Assembly: GCF_016803395.1 (NCBI RefSeq)
Contig: NZ_JAEVHL010000031.1
Coordinates: 1 to 40,595 of the forward strand
Source: Micromonospora tarensis
GTDB lineage: Bacteria > Actinomycetota > Actinomycetes > Mycobacteriales > Micromonosporaceae
Direction: 5' to 3'
Length of the DNA stretch: 40,595 bases
This document shows, one piece after another, positions 1 through 8,352 of this stretch. Under the pieces are notes generated by a model. The model was not told where the DNA came from. It worked only from the letters and a program-made list of their open reading frames with translations, and ran no database searches. Positions within the stretch are counted from its first letter, which is position 1. Every line of letters starts with the position of its first letter. Made by a program: the position numbers and the translations under genes.

Positions 1-2
1 CT

Positions 3-347
3 CGTACCCGTTCGGCGACGGCCCTGCCGGCCGGCCCGGCCGCGCCCGCCGAAGCGTCGGTCAGGCCGCCGGCAACCGCCGGCGACGCCGGGTCGACGAC
101 CTCGAACGAGGCAGCCGACGAGCTGGACGGCCTGCCGCAGCGGGTACGCCGCCGTACCCCCGCCGCTCAGCCCCGGTCGACGGTCACCGACACGCCGTCA
201 CCCCGCTCTCCGGAGGAGGTCCGCCGGGTGATGGCAGCGCTACAGGCCGGCACCGCGCGCGGACGCGCCACCGTCATCACCCCCACGGCACCCGCCGGCC
301 CGCCACCGCCCCCCGAAACCCCGACCGCGACTGAGAGGGACGCCTAG
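3..347 (+). CDS. Sensor histidine kinase, C-terminal tail (partial, conservon kinase)
   Basis: An open frame enters from the left edge and ends at TAG 345-347. The visible 114 residues are a low-complexity Pro/Ala-rich tail containing GLPQRVRRR and, near the end, RSPEEVRRVMAALQAGTARG. These blocks are typical of the tail of the large actinobacterial nitrate/nitrite-sensing-type histidine kinases that head conservon operons; the sensor, HAMP and ATPase domains lie outside the window. The last base of the stop codon is the first base of the next gene's GTG, so the two are translationally coupled. In known conservons this membrane kinase-like protein works with the roadblock, DUF742 and GTPase proteins that follow here in the same order. 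The family call rests on tail motifs plus context, since no catalytic domain is visible. Confidence 0.8.
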   Translation, partial: RTRSATALPAGPAAPAEASVRPPATAGDAGSTTSNEAADELDGLPQRVRRRTPAAQPRSTVTDTPSPRSPEEVRRVMAALQAGTARGRATVITPTAPAGPPPPPETPTATERDA

Positions 348-769
348 TGCGGAATTCGACGAAGCAGAGCGCCGGCCTCGACTGGTTGCTCGACGAGCTG
401 GTGCAACGCGTGCCGGCGGCCCGGGAGGCGGTGGTGCTGTCCGCCGACGGTCTGCTGCTCGGCTGCACGACCGAGTTGGAGCGCGCCGACGCCGAGCACC
501 TCTGCGCACTCGCCGCCGGCTTCTCCAGCCTGGCCCGTGGGGCCAGCCGGCACGTCGACGGCGGCCCGGTCCGGCAGACCGTGGTGGAGATGGAGTCGGC
601 GTACCTCTTCGTCACCGCCGCCGGGCAGGGTGCCTGCCTGGCGGTGGTGAGCGACGCCGACGCGGACATCGGGCTGGTCGCGTACGAGATGGCGATGCTT
701 GTCATCCGGGTGGGGGAGAGCCTCGCCGCGCCGGCCCGGTCGTCGGCCGGAGCCGGTGATGCGGGCTGA
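347..769 (+). CDS. Roadblock/LC7 domain protein (conservon CvnB type)
   Basis: 140 residues, the normal size for the family. The core VQRVPAAREAVVLSADGLLLG is the usual opening of the roadblock/LC7 fold (regulators of small GTPases, MglB-like), followed by the LCALAAGFSSLARGAS helix and a C-terminal sheet (SAYLFVTAAGQGACLAVV). The start is GTG overlapping the kinase stop by one base. The gene overlaps the DUF742 gene by 11 nt. By analogy with Streptomyces conservons it probably binds or regulates the GTPase encoded two genes downstream, as part of a membrane-associated complex resembling a G-protein receptor system. Family assignment is strong; the signal sensed is unknown. Confidence 0.93.
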   Translation: MRNSTKQSAGLDWLLDELVQRVPAAREAVVLSADGLLLGCTTELERADAEHLCALAAGFSSLARGASRHVDGGPVRQTVVEMESAYLFVTAAGQGACLAVVSDADADIGLVAYEMAMLVIRVGESLAAPARSSAGAGDAG

Positions 770-1148
770 GCCGCCCGGCCCGCAGCACGAGTGGCTGGAC
801 GGCGACGCCGGCCCGGTAATGCGCCCGTACACCCTCACCGGAGGCCGGGTACGCTCCGCCGTCGACGGTTTCGACCTGGTTGCGTTCGTGTTGGCCGGAT
901 CGGACGTTGACGCGGCGAGCCACCCGCACCTGCTGCCGGAGCACCGACGGTTGGTCATGTTGGCCCGCCGGCCGGTGTCGGTGGCCGAGTTGGCAGCCGA
1001 GCTGGACCTCGCTGTCGGTGTGGTCCGGGTCCTCCTCGGCGACCTCCTCACCGAGGGCCTGGTCGCGGTGCACGAGCCGCCGGCCGCCGGCATCCTTCCC
1101 GACGACGACATCCTCAAGGCGGTGGTCAGTGGACTCCGTGCGCTGTGA
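759..1148 (+). CDS. DUF742 protein (conservon CvnC type)
   Basis: 129 residues. The DUF742 signature RPYTLTGGRVR lies near residue 22. It is followed by LPEHRRLVMLARRPVSVAELAAELDL, which reads as a winged-helix-like segment, and then VGVVRVLLGDLLTEGLVAVHEPP. The ATG at 759 is chosen because it overlaps the roadblock stop, the usual conservon arrangement, and the DUF742 core begins shortly after it. The following GTPase gene starts inside the last codons. DUF742 proteins are invariably found between roadblock and GTPase genes; their helix-turn-helix-like character suggests an adaptor or nucleic-acid role, but no biochemical function is established that can be read from sequence. Confidence 0.93.
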   Translation: MRAEPPGPQHEWLDGDAGPVMRPYTLTGGRVRSAVDGFDLVAFVLAGSDVDAASHPHLLPEHRRLVMLARRPVSVAELAAELDLAVGVVRVLLGDLLTEGLVAVHEPPAAGILPDDDILKAVVSGLRAL

Positions 1149-1731
1149 CCAGGTGGGCACCAGCACCACCATTCCGCTGGCACTGAAGATCCTCATCGCG
1201 GGGGGCTTCGGGGCTGGCAAGACCACGCTGGTGAGTGCCCTGAGCGAGGTCCGTCCGTTGCAGACCGAGGAGGTGTTGACCGGTGCCGGGGTGGGCACCG
1301 ACGACACCTCCGGGGTGGAGGGCAAGTCCACCACCACGGTGGCGATGGATTTCGGTCGGATCACCATCAACGACGACCTGCAGGTCTACCTGTTCGGCAC
1401 CCCGGGTCAGGACCGGTTCTGGTTCCTCTGGGACGAGCTGGCCTTCGGCGCGCTCGGCGCGGTGGTGCTGGCCGACACCCGTCGGTTGGCCGACTGCTTC
1501 CCCTCCATCGACTACTTCGAGCAGCGGGGCATCCCGTTCGTGGTCGGCGTGAACTGCTTCGACGACTCCCGCCGCTTCAACCTGGAGACCGTACGCCGAG
1601 CACTCGACCTCGACCCGGACGTGCCGATGGTGCTCTGCGACGCCCGGGACCGGCAGTCCTGCAAGATGGTGTTGATCTCTCTGGTCGAGCATGTCGCCCG
1701 GCAGCGCGGCGAGCCGGTGCCAGCGGCCTGA
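1129..1731 (+). CDS. Conservon GTP/ATP-binding protein (CvnD type)
   Basis: 200 residues. Walker A is GGFGAGKT at residues 25-32, a G3-like LFGTPGQDRF follows at about residue 88, NCFDD takes the place of the usual NKxD base-recognition motif, and CDARD matches the G5 region. These mark the Ras/Arf-like GTPases that close conservon operons. The GTG at 1129 overlaps the DUF742 gene by 20 nt; a second in-frame GTG at 1138 is possible. It is likely the GTPase regulated by the roadblock protein. The stop is followed at 1747-1760 by a perfect 14-nt palindrome (GCCGGTTAACCGGC), which could belong to this transcript end or to the next gene's promoter. Confidence 0.93.
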   Translation: MDSVRCDQVGTSTTIPLALKILIAGGFGAGKTTLVSALSEVRPLQTEEVLTGAGVGTDDTSGVEGKSTTTVAMDFGRITINDDLQVYLFGTPGQDRFWFLWDELAFGALGAVVLADTRRLADCFPSIDYFEQRGIPFVVGVNCFDDSRRFNLETVRRALDLDPDVPMVLCDARDRQSCKMVLISLVEHVARQRGEPVPAA

Positions 1732-1818
1732 GATCGGGGCCGGAAAGCCGGTTAACCGGCGGGCAACGCGGGCAGCCTCTGGTTGGATCAACGGAGGACG
1801 CCGGCGGAGGAGTGCGAC

Positions 1819-2856
1819 GTGAGTGGTCAGGGTGAGGTCGTCCACATCGGGGGCTACACCGCGCAGAGTGGTGGTCGGGGCAGCGGCATCGTCGCGGCGC
1901 GTCGCGACCCGGGCACCGGGGCGCTCACCCCGCTCGGCACGGTGGCGGTCACCCCGTCGCCGTCCTTCCTGGCGCGGCATCCCACCCGGCCGGTGCTCTA
2001 CGCGGTCAACGAGTTGACGGACGGCGAGATCAGCGCCTGGCGGGTCGGGGCGGACGGCGCGCTGGACCCGCTCGGCAGCTGGTCCACCGGCGGGGCCGAG
2101 CCCTGCCACCTGGCGGTGCGGCCCGGCGGCGACCACCTGCTGGCCGCGAACTACGGCAGTGGCAGCATCGCCGTCTTCCCGCTCGACCCGCAGGGCGTGC
2201 CCGGCGAGCGCACCGACCTGGTGGTGCACGAGGGGCACGGCCCCGACCCGGAGCGCCAGGACAGCGCGCACGCGCACATGGTCTCGCCGGGCACCGGCCG
2301 GGGGCCGATCCTCGCGGTGGACCTCGGCACCGACTCGGTCTACCGGTACGACCTGGACGACGCGAGCGGACGACTGGTGCCCCGGGCTCCCCGGATCCGC
2401 ACGACGCCCGGCAGTGGGCCCCGGCACCTGGCCCGGCATCCGGACGGACAGCGCTGCTACCTGGTCGGGGAGTTGGACGCGTCGGTGACCGCGTACGAGG
2501 TGACCGACGACGGCGCGTTGCACCAGCGCGGTCGGGTCGAGGCGAGCGAGCGCTCCGGTCACGTCCAGCCGTCGGAGGTCACTGTCGCCCCGGACGGGCG
2601 GTTCCTCTACGTCGCCAATCGCGGGGTGGGCACGGTGGCGGTCTTCGCCCTGGCCGGTGAGCTACCCGAGCTGGTGACCGAAGTGGATACCGGCGGCGAG
2701 TGGCCCCGGCACTTCGCGCTGGTCGGGGAGCACCTCTACGTCGCCGATGAGCGGGCGGACATGGTGCGGGTCTTCCGCCGCGACGCCGACACCGGCGTTC
2801 CGGAGGCGGTCGGCGAGCCGGTGCCGGTGCCGAGCCCGACCTGTGTGCTGCCCTGA
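1819..2856 (+). CDS. Lactonase-family seven-bladed beta-propeller protein (6-phosphogluconolactonase-like)
   Basis: 345 residues, typical for the family. Repeating blades are visible: PSFLARHPTRPVLYAVNE, GGAEPCHLAVRPGGDHLLAANYGSGSIAVF, GSGPRHLARHPDGQRCYLVGE, QPSEVTVAPDGRFLYVANRG and WPRHFALVGEHLYVAD. This is the Pgl/YbhE lactonase pattern: hydrolysis of 6-phosphogluconolactone in the oxidative pentose phosphate pathway, or of another sugar lactone. The GTG at 1819 is preceded by GGCGGAGGAG at 1803-1812, a strong ribosome binding site, so a longer TTG start at 1783 is rejected. It has no signal peptide and is probably cytoplasmic. Many actinobacterial members are annotated as Pgl without proof, so the substrate remains open. 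Confidence 0.85.
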   Translation: MSGQGEVVHIGGYTAQSGGRGSGIVAARRDPGTGALTPLGTVAVTPSPSFLARHPTRPVLYAVNELTDGEISAWRVGADGALDPLGSWSTGGAEPCHLAVRPGGDHLLAANYGSGSIAVFPLDPQGVPGERTDLVVHEGHGPDPERQDSAHAHMVSPGTGRGPILAVDLGTDSVYRYDLDDASGRLVPRAPRIRTTPGSGPRHLARHPDGQRCYLVGELDASVTAYEVTDDGALHQRGRVEASERSGHVQPSEVTVAPDGRFLYVANRGVGTVAVFALAGELPELVTEVDTGGEWPRHFALVGEHLYVADERADMVRVFRRDADTGVPEAVGEPVPVPSPTCVLP

Positions 2857-2974
2857 ACGTCGGAGTCGAGACGTGAGGACTGCACCGGTTTGGCCACGCC
2901 ACGGGGCTGCTGCGTCACTCTCCGTCGCGAAAAGGTGGTCAACTGTTTCTCCTCCGTAACTTTAGTCCGAACGG

Positions 2975-4771
2975 ATGTGGCAGAGACGGCATCTTGTACG
3001 CAAGATGGTCACCGTGTCTGCAGGCCGCCATCGCATGCGTTCGAAACTCCACCTAGCAGCCGCCGCCGCAACGGCGGGGGTGCTCGTCGTGACGACGGGC
3101 GCGTGGTTCGGCTATCGGGAGTTGATCCAGCCCAGCTGTTCCGGGGAGATCCGGCTCGCCGTGGCGGTCGCCTCGGAGCTAGCGCCCGCGGTGGACGCCG
3201 CCGCGTCCCAGTGGGTCAAGGACGGCGCGGCGGTGGGTCCAACCTGCATCCGGGTCGACGTCTCCGCGTCCGACCCGGTCGACGTGGCCGCCGTGGTGGC
3301 GGCCAAGCACGGAGCTGTCCTGGCCGGCGTGGGGCAGGCCAGTGGCACCGCCGTCAGCCCGGACGTCTGGGTGCCGGACTCGTCGACCTGGCTGTTGCGG
3401 CTGAAGAAGGACGCGACGGCGTTCGCCCCGACCAACGGCGCGTCCATCGCCCGCAGCCCGATCGTCGTCGCGATGCCCGAGCCGATCGCCAACCGGCTCG
3501 GCTGGCCGGAGAAGAAGTTCAACTGGACCGACCTGCTCAAGCAGGTCAACAACACCAGCACGCCGCTGCGCACCGGGATCGTCGAGCCGACCCGCGACGC
3601 GGCGGGCCTGTCCGGCCTGCTCTCGCTGACGGCCGCCGCCAACGGGGCCGGCGGCGACGCCCAGCGCAACACCGTCGGCGCGCTGCGGGCGCTGGCCACC
3701 GGGCGCTCCTCGCTCCGCAACGACCTGCTGGCCCGCTTCCCGACGGCCAACGACTCGACCTCCATCGCCAGTGGTCTCGGCGCGGCGGCGCTGTCCGAAG
3801 AGGACGTGATCGCCTACAACAGCAAGAAGCCGCCGGTGCCGCTCGCCGCGCTCTACATGGAGCCGGCACCGATGCCGCTGGACTACCCGTACGCGGTGCT
3901 GCCCGGCATCGAACCGAGCAAGGCGTCGGCGGCCCGGGTGCTGTTCGAGCTGCTCACCAGCCCCGCCTTCCGGGACCGGCTGGCCGCCCAGTCGCTGCGC
4001 GCGCCGGACGGCAACTGGGGTGAGGGCTTCAAGGCCCCGCAGGGTGCGCCGAGCCCGTCCGGCGGCGCGCCGACCGCACCGGCGAACGGCGGTACCGCGG
4101 CGGGCGGTCTGGATCCGGCCGCCATCCAGCGGGTCGTCTCCAGCTGGTCGATCGCCACCCAGTCCGGTCGGATGCTGGCCGTCATCGACGTCTCCGGCTC
4201 GATGAAGGACGAGGTGCCGAGCGCCAACAACCGCAGCCGGGAGGAGGTCACCGTGGACGCCGCGCGGCGCGGCCTCGGTCTCTTCGACGACTCCTGGTCG
4301 ATCGGGCTGTGGACCTTCTCCACCAAGCTGGTCGGCAACCGGGACTATCGCCAGTTGGTCCCCATCGGGCCGCTCTCCGCCCAGCGGGCCCAGTTGGAGG
4401 GCGCGCTCGCCGGGGTCAAGCCGTCCAGCGGTGACACCGGCCTGTACGACACGATGCTCGCCGCGTACCAGGCGGTGCAGGAAGACTGGCAGCCCGGCCG
4501 GGTGAACTCGATCGTGCTGTTCACCGACGGCAAGAACGAGGACGACAACGGCATCAACCAGCAGCAGTTGCTGGCCAAGCTCAAGCAGCTCGCCGACCCG
4601 GAGCGACCGGTCCAGGTCATCATGATCGGTATCGGCGAGGGGGTCAGCAAGGCCGAGCTGGAGTCGATCACGAAGGTGACCGGTGGCGACGTCTTCGTCA
4701 CCAAGGACCCGAGCGAGATCGGCAGCATCTTCCTCAGCGCCATCGCGCGCCGTCCGCCAGCACCGCGCTGA
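2975..4771 (+). CDS. Extracytoplasmic substrate-binding plus VWA domain protein
   Basis: 598 residues from the first ATG; in-frame ATGs at 3005 and 3035 are alternatives. A positively charged start and hydrophobic stretch (about residues 21-48) form a signal anchor. Residues about 60-350 resemble a type II solute-binding protein (EIRLAVAVASELAPAVDAAASQW, VWVPDSSTWLLRL, LDYPYAVLPG). A Gly/Pro/Ala linker follows, then a von Willebrand factor A domain with an intact MIDAS: DVSGSMKDE at about residue 405, a central Thr region (SSGDTGLYD) and FTDGKNEDD at about 518. The VWA fold binds a divalent metal and protein partners. No transporter genes flank it, so it is probably a surface adhesion or scaffold protein, not a nutrient receptor. 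Codons between 2975 and 3035 include rare AGA, CTT and GTA, which favours a later start. A possible -10 (TTTAGT, 2961-2966) would fit leaderless use of 2975. Confidence 0.85.
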   Translation: MWQRRHLVRKMVTVSAGRHRMRSKLHLAAAAATAGVLVVTTGAWFGYRELIQPSCSGEIRLAVAVASELAPAVDAAASQWVKDGAAVGPTCIRVDVSASDPVDVAAVVAAKHGAVLAGVGQASGTAVSPDVWVPDSSTWLLRLKKDATAFAPTNGASIARSPIVVAMPEPIANRLGWPEKKFNWTDLLKQVNNTSTPLRTGIVEPTRDAAGLSGLLSLTAAANGAGGDAQRNTVGALRALATGRSSLRNDLLARFPTANDSTSIASGLGAAALSEEDVIAYNSKKPPVPLAALYMEPAPMPLDYPYAVLPGIEPSKASAARVLFELLTSPAFRDRLAAQSLRAPDGNWGEGFKAPQGAPSPSGGAPTAPANGGTAAGGLDPAAIQRVVSSWSIATQSGRMLAVIDVSGSMKDEVPSANNRSREEVTVDAARRGLGLFDDSWSIGLWTFSTKLVGNRDYRQLVPIGPLSAQRAQLEGALAGVKPSSGDTGLYDTMLAAYQAVQEDWQPGRVNSIVLFTDGKNEDDNGINQQQLLAKLKQLADPERPVQVIMIGIGEGVSKAELESITKVTGGDVFVTKDPSEIGSIFLSAIARRPPAPR

Positions 4772-4790
4772 TCCGACGCTCAGACGTCAG

Positions 4791-4831
4791 GGGGCCTGCC
4801 GTACGCCGATCCGGTGTGGCGGGCCCCTTTT
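4791..4831 (+). terminator. Rho-independent terminator after the VWA gene
   Basis: GGGGCCTGCC (4791-4800) pairs with GGCGGGCCCC (4818-4827) through a 10-bp stem with one G.U pair and a 17-nt loop, followed by TTTT at 4828-4831. It lies 20 nt after the VWA stop. Confidence 0.75.
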
Positions 4832-4983
4832 CGGCCACGGGGTTGACGAAAAGTGACGGCAATACGTCGGAAGCAATCGGCAGTCATAGTTATCGAGGCA
4901 GGATGTCGACTGTTCCGGCATGGTCGTCCGCTTCCGGTCCGACCCGTCGGCCGGGGCCATCCTGAGACAGAGGGGGAGGGCCG

Positions 4984-6464
4984 GTGAGCGCGGCGACACT
5001 GTTGACCCCCGCCACGTCGGCGGAGCCGGACGGCCGTCGCGGCGGGCTGGTGGCACGCGCCGACGAACGGTCCTACGTCCGGGTTCTGGTGGTGCTGGAC
5101 ACCACCATCCTCATCTCGGCGCTGCTCGTCGGGTACGTCCTCCGCTTCGGCGACGACGAGCCGACCGGCTCGGACATCCCGTACGTGCTGGTCGCCCCCG
5201 GCCTGGTGCTGGCCTGGCTGATCTCGCTCAAGGCGCTCGGTTGTTACGACGACCGGGTGATCGGCTACGGGGCGGACGAGTACCGGCGGGTCAGCTCCGC
5301 GAGCCTGCGGCTGGCCGGTGCGATCGCCATCGTCGGCTACATCGCCGACGTCGGCGTCTCCCGGGGTTTCCTGGGCATCTCCTTCGCGGTCGGCACAGTC
5401 GGGCTGGAGGTGGCGCGGTTCGCCGCCCGCAAGCGCCTGCACCGGGCCCGCTCGGTGGGCGCCGGCTGGTCCCGCCGGGTGCTGGTGGTCGGCGACACCG
5501 CCCACGTGTTGGAGCTGGTGCACACGCTGCGCCGCGAGCCGTACGCCGGCTACCAGGTGGTGGGCGCGTGCATTCCGGACGCGCTGCTCGCGCCGGTGGC
5601 GCAGCGGCTGGGTGACGTGCCGGTGGTGGGGTCGTTCCGGGGCATCCCGAGGCCGCCACCGCGATCGGCGCGGACACCGTCGCGGTGACCGCCTCCGGCG
5701 AGCTGACCGCGGCCCGGCTGCGACGCCTCGGCTGGCAGTTGGAGGGGACCGGCGTCGACCTGGTGGTGGCACCCGCGCTGACCGATGTCGCCGGCCCGAG
5801 GATCCACACCCGCCCGGTGGCCGGCCTGCCGCTGATCCACGTCGAGGCGCCGGAGTTCCGGGGCGCGCGCAAGCTCGTGAAGGGTCTGGTCGACCGGTCC
5901 GTCTCGTCGCTGGCGCTGGCTGTGCTGCTGCCGCTGATCGGGCTCATCGCCCTGGCCATCAAGCTGGACAGCCGGGGCCCGGTGCTGTTCCGGCAGGTCC
6001 GGGTCGGCCGGGGTGGGCAGGAGTTCGGCGTGTTCAAGTTCCGCACCATGGTGGTGAACGCGGACGCGCTGCTCGCCGAGTTGACCGCGCGCAACGAGAC
6101 CGACGGCCTGATGTTCAAGATGCGCCAGGACCCCCGGGTCACCCGGGTCGGTCGGCTGCTCCGCAAGTGGTCACTCGACGAGCTGCCGCAGCTGGTGAAC
6201 GTACTGTTGGGTCAGATGAGCCTGGTCGGGCCGCGCCCGCCGCTGCCCTCCGAGGTGGCCCGCTACGACGGCGACGTGGCCCGGCGACTGCTGGTCAAGC
6301 CGGGCATGACCGGCCTGTGGCAGGTCAGTGGCCGCTCCGACCTGAGCTGGGAGGACGGCATCCGACTCGATCTCTACTACGTGGAGAACTGGTCCCTCGC
6401 CGCCGACCTCACCATCCTCTGGAAGACCTTCGGGGCGGTGCTGAACGGGCGCGGAGCGTACTGA
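4984..6464 (+). pseudogene. Polyprenyl-phosphate sugar-1-phosphate transferase (exopolysaccharide type), frameshifted
   Basis: Two frames together give a 493-residue protein of normal length. The first part (4984 to about 5649) has predicted membrane segments (VLVVLDTTILISALLVGYVLRF, YVLVAPGLVLAWLISLKALG) and a CoA-binding-like Rossmann region (RRVLVVGDTAHVLELVHTLR). The second part (to 6464) is the bacterial sugar transferase domain: DRSVSSLALAVLLPLIGLIA, GPVLFRQVRVGRGG, FKFRTM, DELPQLVNVLLGQMSLVGPRPP and KPGMTGLWQVSGRSD. The family transfers hexose-1-phosphate from a nucleotide sugar to undecaprenyl phosphate to start exopolysaccharide synthesis. At 5647-5651 the frame changes: one extra G (CCGGAGG instead of CCGAGG) restores continuous reading through GIPEAATAIGADTVAV. 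The GTG start follows AGGGGGAGGG. The gene is broken as read, but both halves are fully conserved, so a sequence error is likely. Confidence 0.88.
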
Positions 6465-6471
6465 CCGCCGG

Positions 6472-7602
6472 TCAGGAGTGCGGGCCGGTCCAGTCCAGGC
6501 AGACGACCACCGCGTCGTCGGCCAGGTCACCGGCCACGAACGCGCGCAGATCGCCGATCAGCGACCGGACGGCGTCCAGCGGCGCCATCGGGCCGGTCCG
6601 TCGCAGGAACCGGTCCAGCGCCGTCTCGCCGTAGCGCACGTGCTGCCCGGTGGCCTCCACCACCCCGTCGCTGACGACGAAGATCCGGTCGCCGACCTGC
6701 AGCGGGAACTGCTGCGCGTGGTAGTCGGTCGCCTCGAACATCCCGAGCGGGAACTGCGCCTCGAGCGGCTGCTGGGTGACCTCCCCGTCGCGCAGCAGGA
6801 CCAGCCGGGGTGAGCCCGCGTCCACCACTGTCATCATCCCGGAACGCAGGTCCAGCTCCATCAGCAACGCGGAGAGGTGCTGCTCGCCCCGGTGCAGGTC
6901 GTAGATGGCCTGATCGGCGAGGGCAGCCTGGTCGGCCAGGCTCAGCCCGGCCCGGCGGGCGTTGCGCAGCGCCTGGGTGCCCAACGAGGTGAGCAGGGAC
7001 GCCGCGACACCCTCGCCGGTGCCGTTGATGGTGGACAACCAGAGCCGCTGCCCGTCGTCGGACCAGTCGAAGCTGTCACCGCGCACCGCGTACGCCGGCT
7101 CCAACTGCCCGGCGAGGCTGAACGAGGGTCGGATCCGGCTGCGGCCGGGAAGCAGGTCCCACTGCATCTCGGCGGCGAGGGTGAGGCGCTGGGCGCGGCG
7201 CGCCGTCCGGTAGACGTCGGTGCCGGCGGAGACCGCCGCCAGCTCGTGGGCGAGCGCGGTGGCGACGTCGGCCAGCGCGGCGAGGAGCTGCGGGTCGTCC
7301 GGGACGGGTGACAGGTACAGCACCCCTCGACGCTCGCCCCGCATGGTGACCGGGATCCAGGCGGTGCCGTCGGTCAGTATCGGCGCCTGGTGGTCGAAGG
7401 CCCGCCAGGCGGGGTGGCCGGGGCTGGTGATCGGGTCGGCCTCGCCGAGGGGCAACAGCTCAGCGAGTCGGTAGTCGACCTGATAGAGCTCCACGTCGGT
7501 GATTCCGTACGACGGGGCGAGCACGTCGGTGATTCCAGCGACGAGCCGGTCGGCTGATGCCTCGTTCAGGGCACGTCGTGCCCGACTGACCGGTTCGCTC
7601 AT
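6472..7602 (-). CDS. SpoIIE/PP2C-family protein serine phosphatase
   Basis: 376 residues. The N-terminal 170 residues (ITDVLAPSYGITDVELYQVDY, AWIPVTMRGERRGVLYLSP) look like a GAF-type sensory domain. The C-terminal 200 are a SpoIIE-like PP2C phosphatase domain: AVRGDSFDW, EGVAASLLTSLGTQALRNAR, SALLMELDLRSG, DAGSPRLVLL, GDRIFVVSDGVVEA and LADDAVVVCLDW. Such proteins dephosphorylate anti-sigma-factor antagonists in partner-switching stress pathways. The metal-binding Asp usually found before the GxG motif is Asn here (INGTGEG), so activity may be altered. The ATG at 7602 is preceded by GAGGGAG; the longer reading frame upstream has no support. It is divergent from the MarR-like gene at 7661 across 58 nt. 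Confidence 0.85.
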   Translation of the reverse strand: MSEPVSRARRALNEASADRLVAGITDVLAPSYGITDVELYQVDYRLAELLPLGEADPITSPGHPAWRAFDHQAPILTDGTAWIPVTMRGERRGVLYLSPVPDDPQLLAALADVATALAHELAAVSAGTDVYRTARRAQRLTLAAEMQWDLLPGRSRIRPSFSLAGQLEPAYAVRGDSFDWSDDGQRLWLSTINGTGEGVAASLLTSLGTQALRNARRAGLSLADQAALADQAIYDLHRGEQHLSALLMELDLRSGMMTVVDAGSPRLVLLRDGEVTQQPLEAQFPLGMFEATDYHAQQFPLQVGDRIFVVSDGVVEATGQHVRYGETALDRFLRRTGPMAPLDAVRSLIGDLRAFVAGDLADDAVVVCLDWTGPHS

Positions 7603-7660
7603 CCTCACTCCCTCACGGAAAGCTCGACCACCAGCGGGTTCGGAGTAGTCTCGGGCCACC

Positions 7661-8333
7661 ATGGCCGAACTGAACCGTCCACCGGACCCCGAGACGAGTA
7701 TGGCTGCCGCCCTCGACGCGGCGGCCGCTGCCCTGCTGGGCATCTGGGAATCCGCCCGGGAGGGGACCGCCAACCGGGTCTCCGGAGCTCAGCTTCGCGC
7801 GGTGATGGTGGTGGAGCAGTTCGACGGGATCAACCTGCGGCGGCTGGCCACCCGACTCGACATGCTGCTCAGCTCCGCCAGTCGCCTCTGCGACCGGTTG
7901 GTCGCCGCCGGCATGCTTGAGCGCGAGCCGGGTCGCTTCGACCGGCGGGAGATCGCGCTGCACCTCACCCCGGAGGCCCGTCGCTCCTCGCCGAGCTGCG
8001 GGCCGACCGGCAGGCTCAGATCTCCGCCGTGCTGAGCGCGATGAGCGCCCAGGGCCGCGAGGCGCTGCTGCTCGGGATGCGGGAGTTCGACGAGATCGCC
8101 CGCCGCGAGCAGGCGCGGAACGCGGCTGCCGCGGGCGAGCCGCTGGAGGCGACCGGCCGGATGGCCCGGACCGACCCGGTGGGCGGCCAGTCGACCCCAG
8201 CCAGCAGACTCGCGCGCTGTGGACCGGGCCGGAACGGTCGGTCGGCGTCGAACGGTCGGCCGGTCCGGAACGGTCGGTCGGCCCCACCCGCGAGTGGCCG
8301 GCCGGTGACCCGCCGGTGGCGCGCACCGCCTGA
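7661..8333 (+). pseudogene. MarR-like winged-helix regulator, two frameshifts
   Basis: Conceptual repair gives about 224 residues. The first frame encodes a MarR-type winged helix (RAVMVVEQFDGINLRRLATRLDM, SSASRLCDRLVAAGMLERE, DRREIALHLTPEARR). At about 7982 the frame changes: restoring one G (CGTCGGCTC) continues as LLAELRADRQAQISAVLSAM, the usual C-terminal dimerisation helix. A second change is needed between about 8170 and 8200 to enter the frame ending at TGA 8331-8333, where codons again have GC-rich third positions and encode a repeat-like tail (TGPERSVG, VERSAGPERSVG). A possible -10, TAGTCT (7646-7651), lies 9 nt before the ATG. It may control the divergent phosphatase at 6472-7602. 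The two lesions look like the single-base losses seen elsewhere in the window. Confidence 0.72.
8231..8282 (+). repeat. Short direct repeats in the tail of the MarR-like gene
   Basis: GGAACGGTCGGTCGG occurs at the start and again near the end of this stretch, with a diverged GAACGGTCGGCCGG between. In the supported frame the repeats encode ERSVG/ERSAG units, so this is a coding repeat in a disordered tail. Confidence 0.7.
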
Positions 8334-8352
8334 CCGGGCCGGAAGGCGTCGG

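Noticed and set aside
1126..2562. Long minus-strand ORF of 478 codons
   Set aside because: It lies antisense to the conservon GTPase and lactonase genes and has Val/Gly/His-rich low-complexity translation typical of a shadow frame.
5640..5690. Programmed ribosomal frameshifting in the sugar transferase and similar genes
   Set aside because: No slippery heptamer or following hairpin was seen at the lesions, and unrelated genes would all need it.
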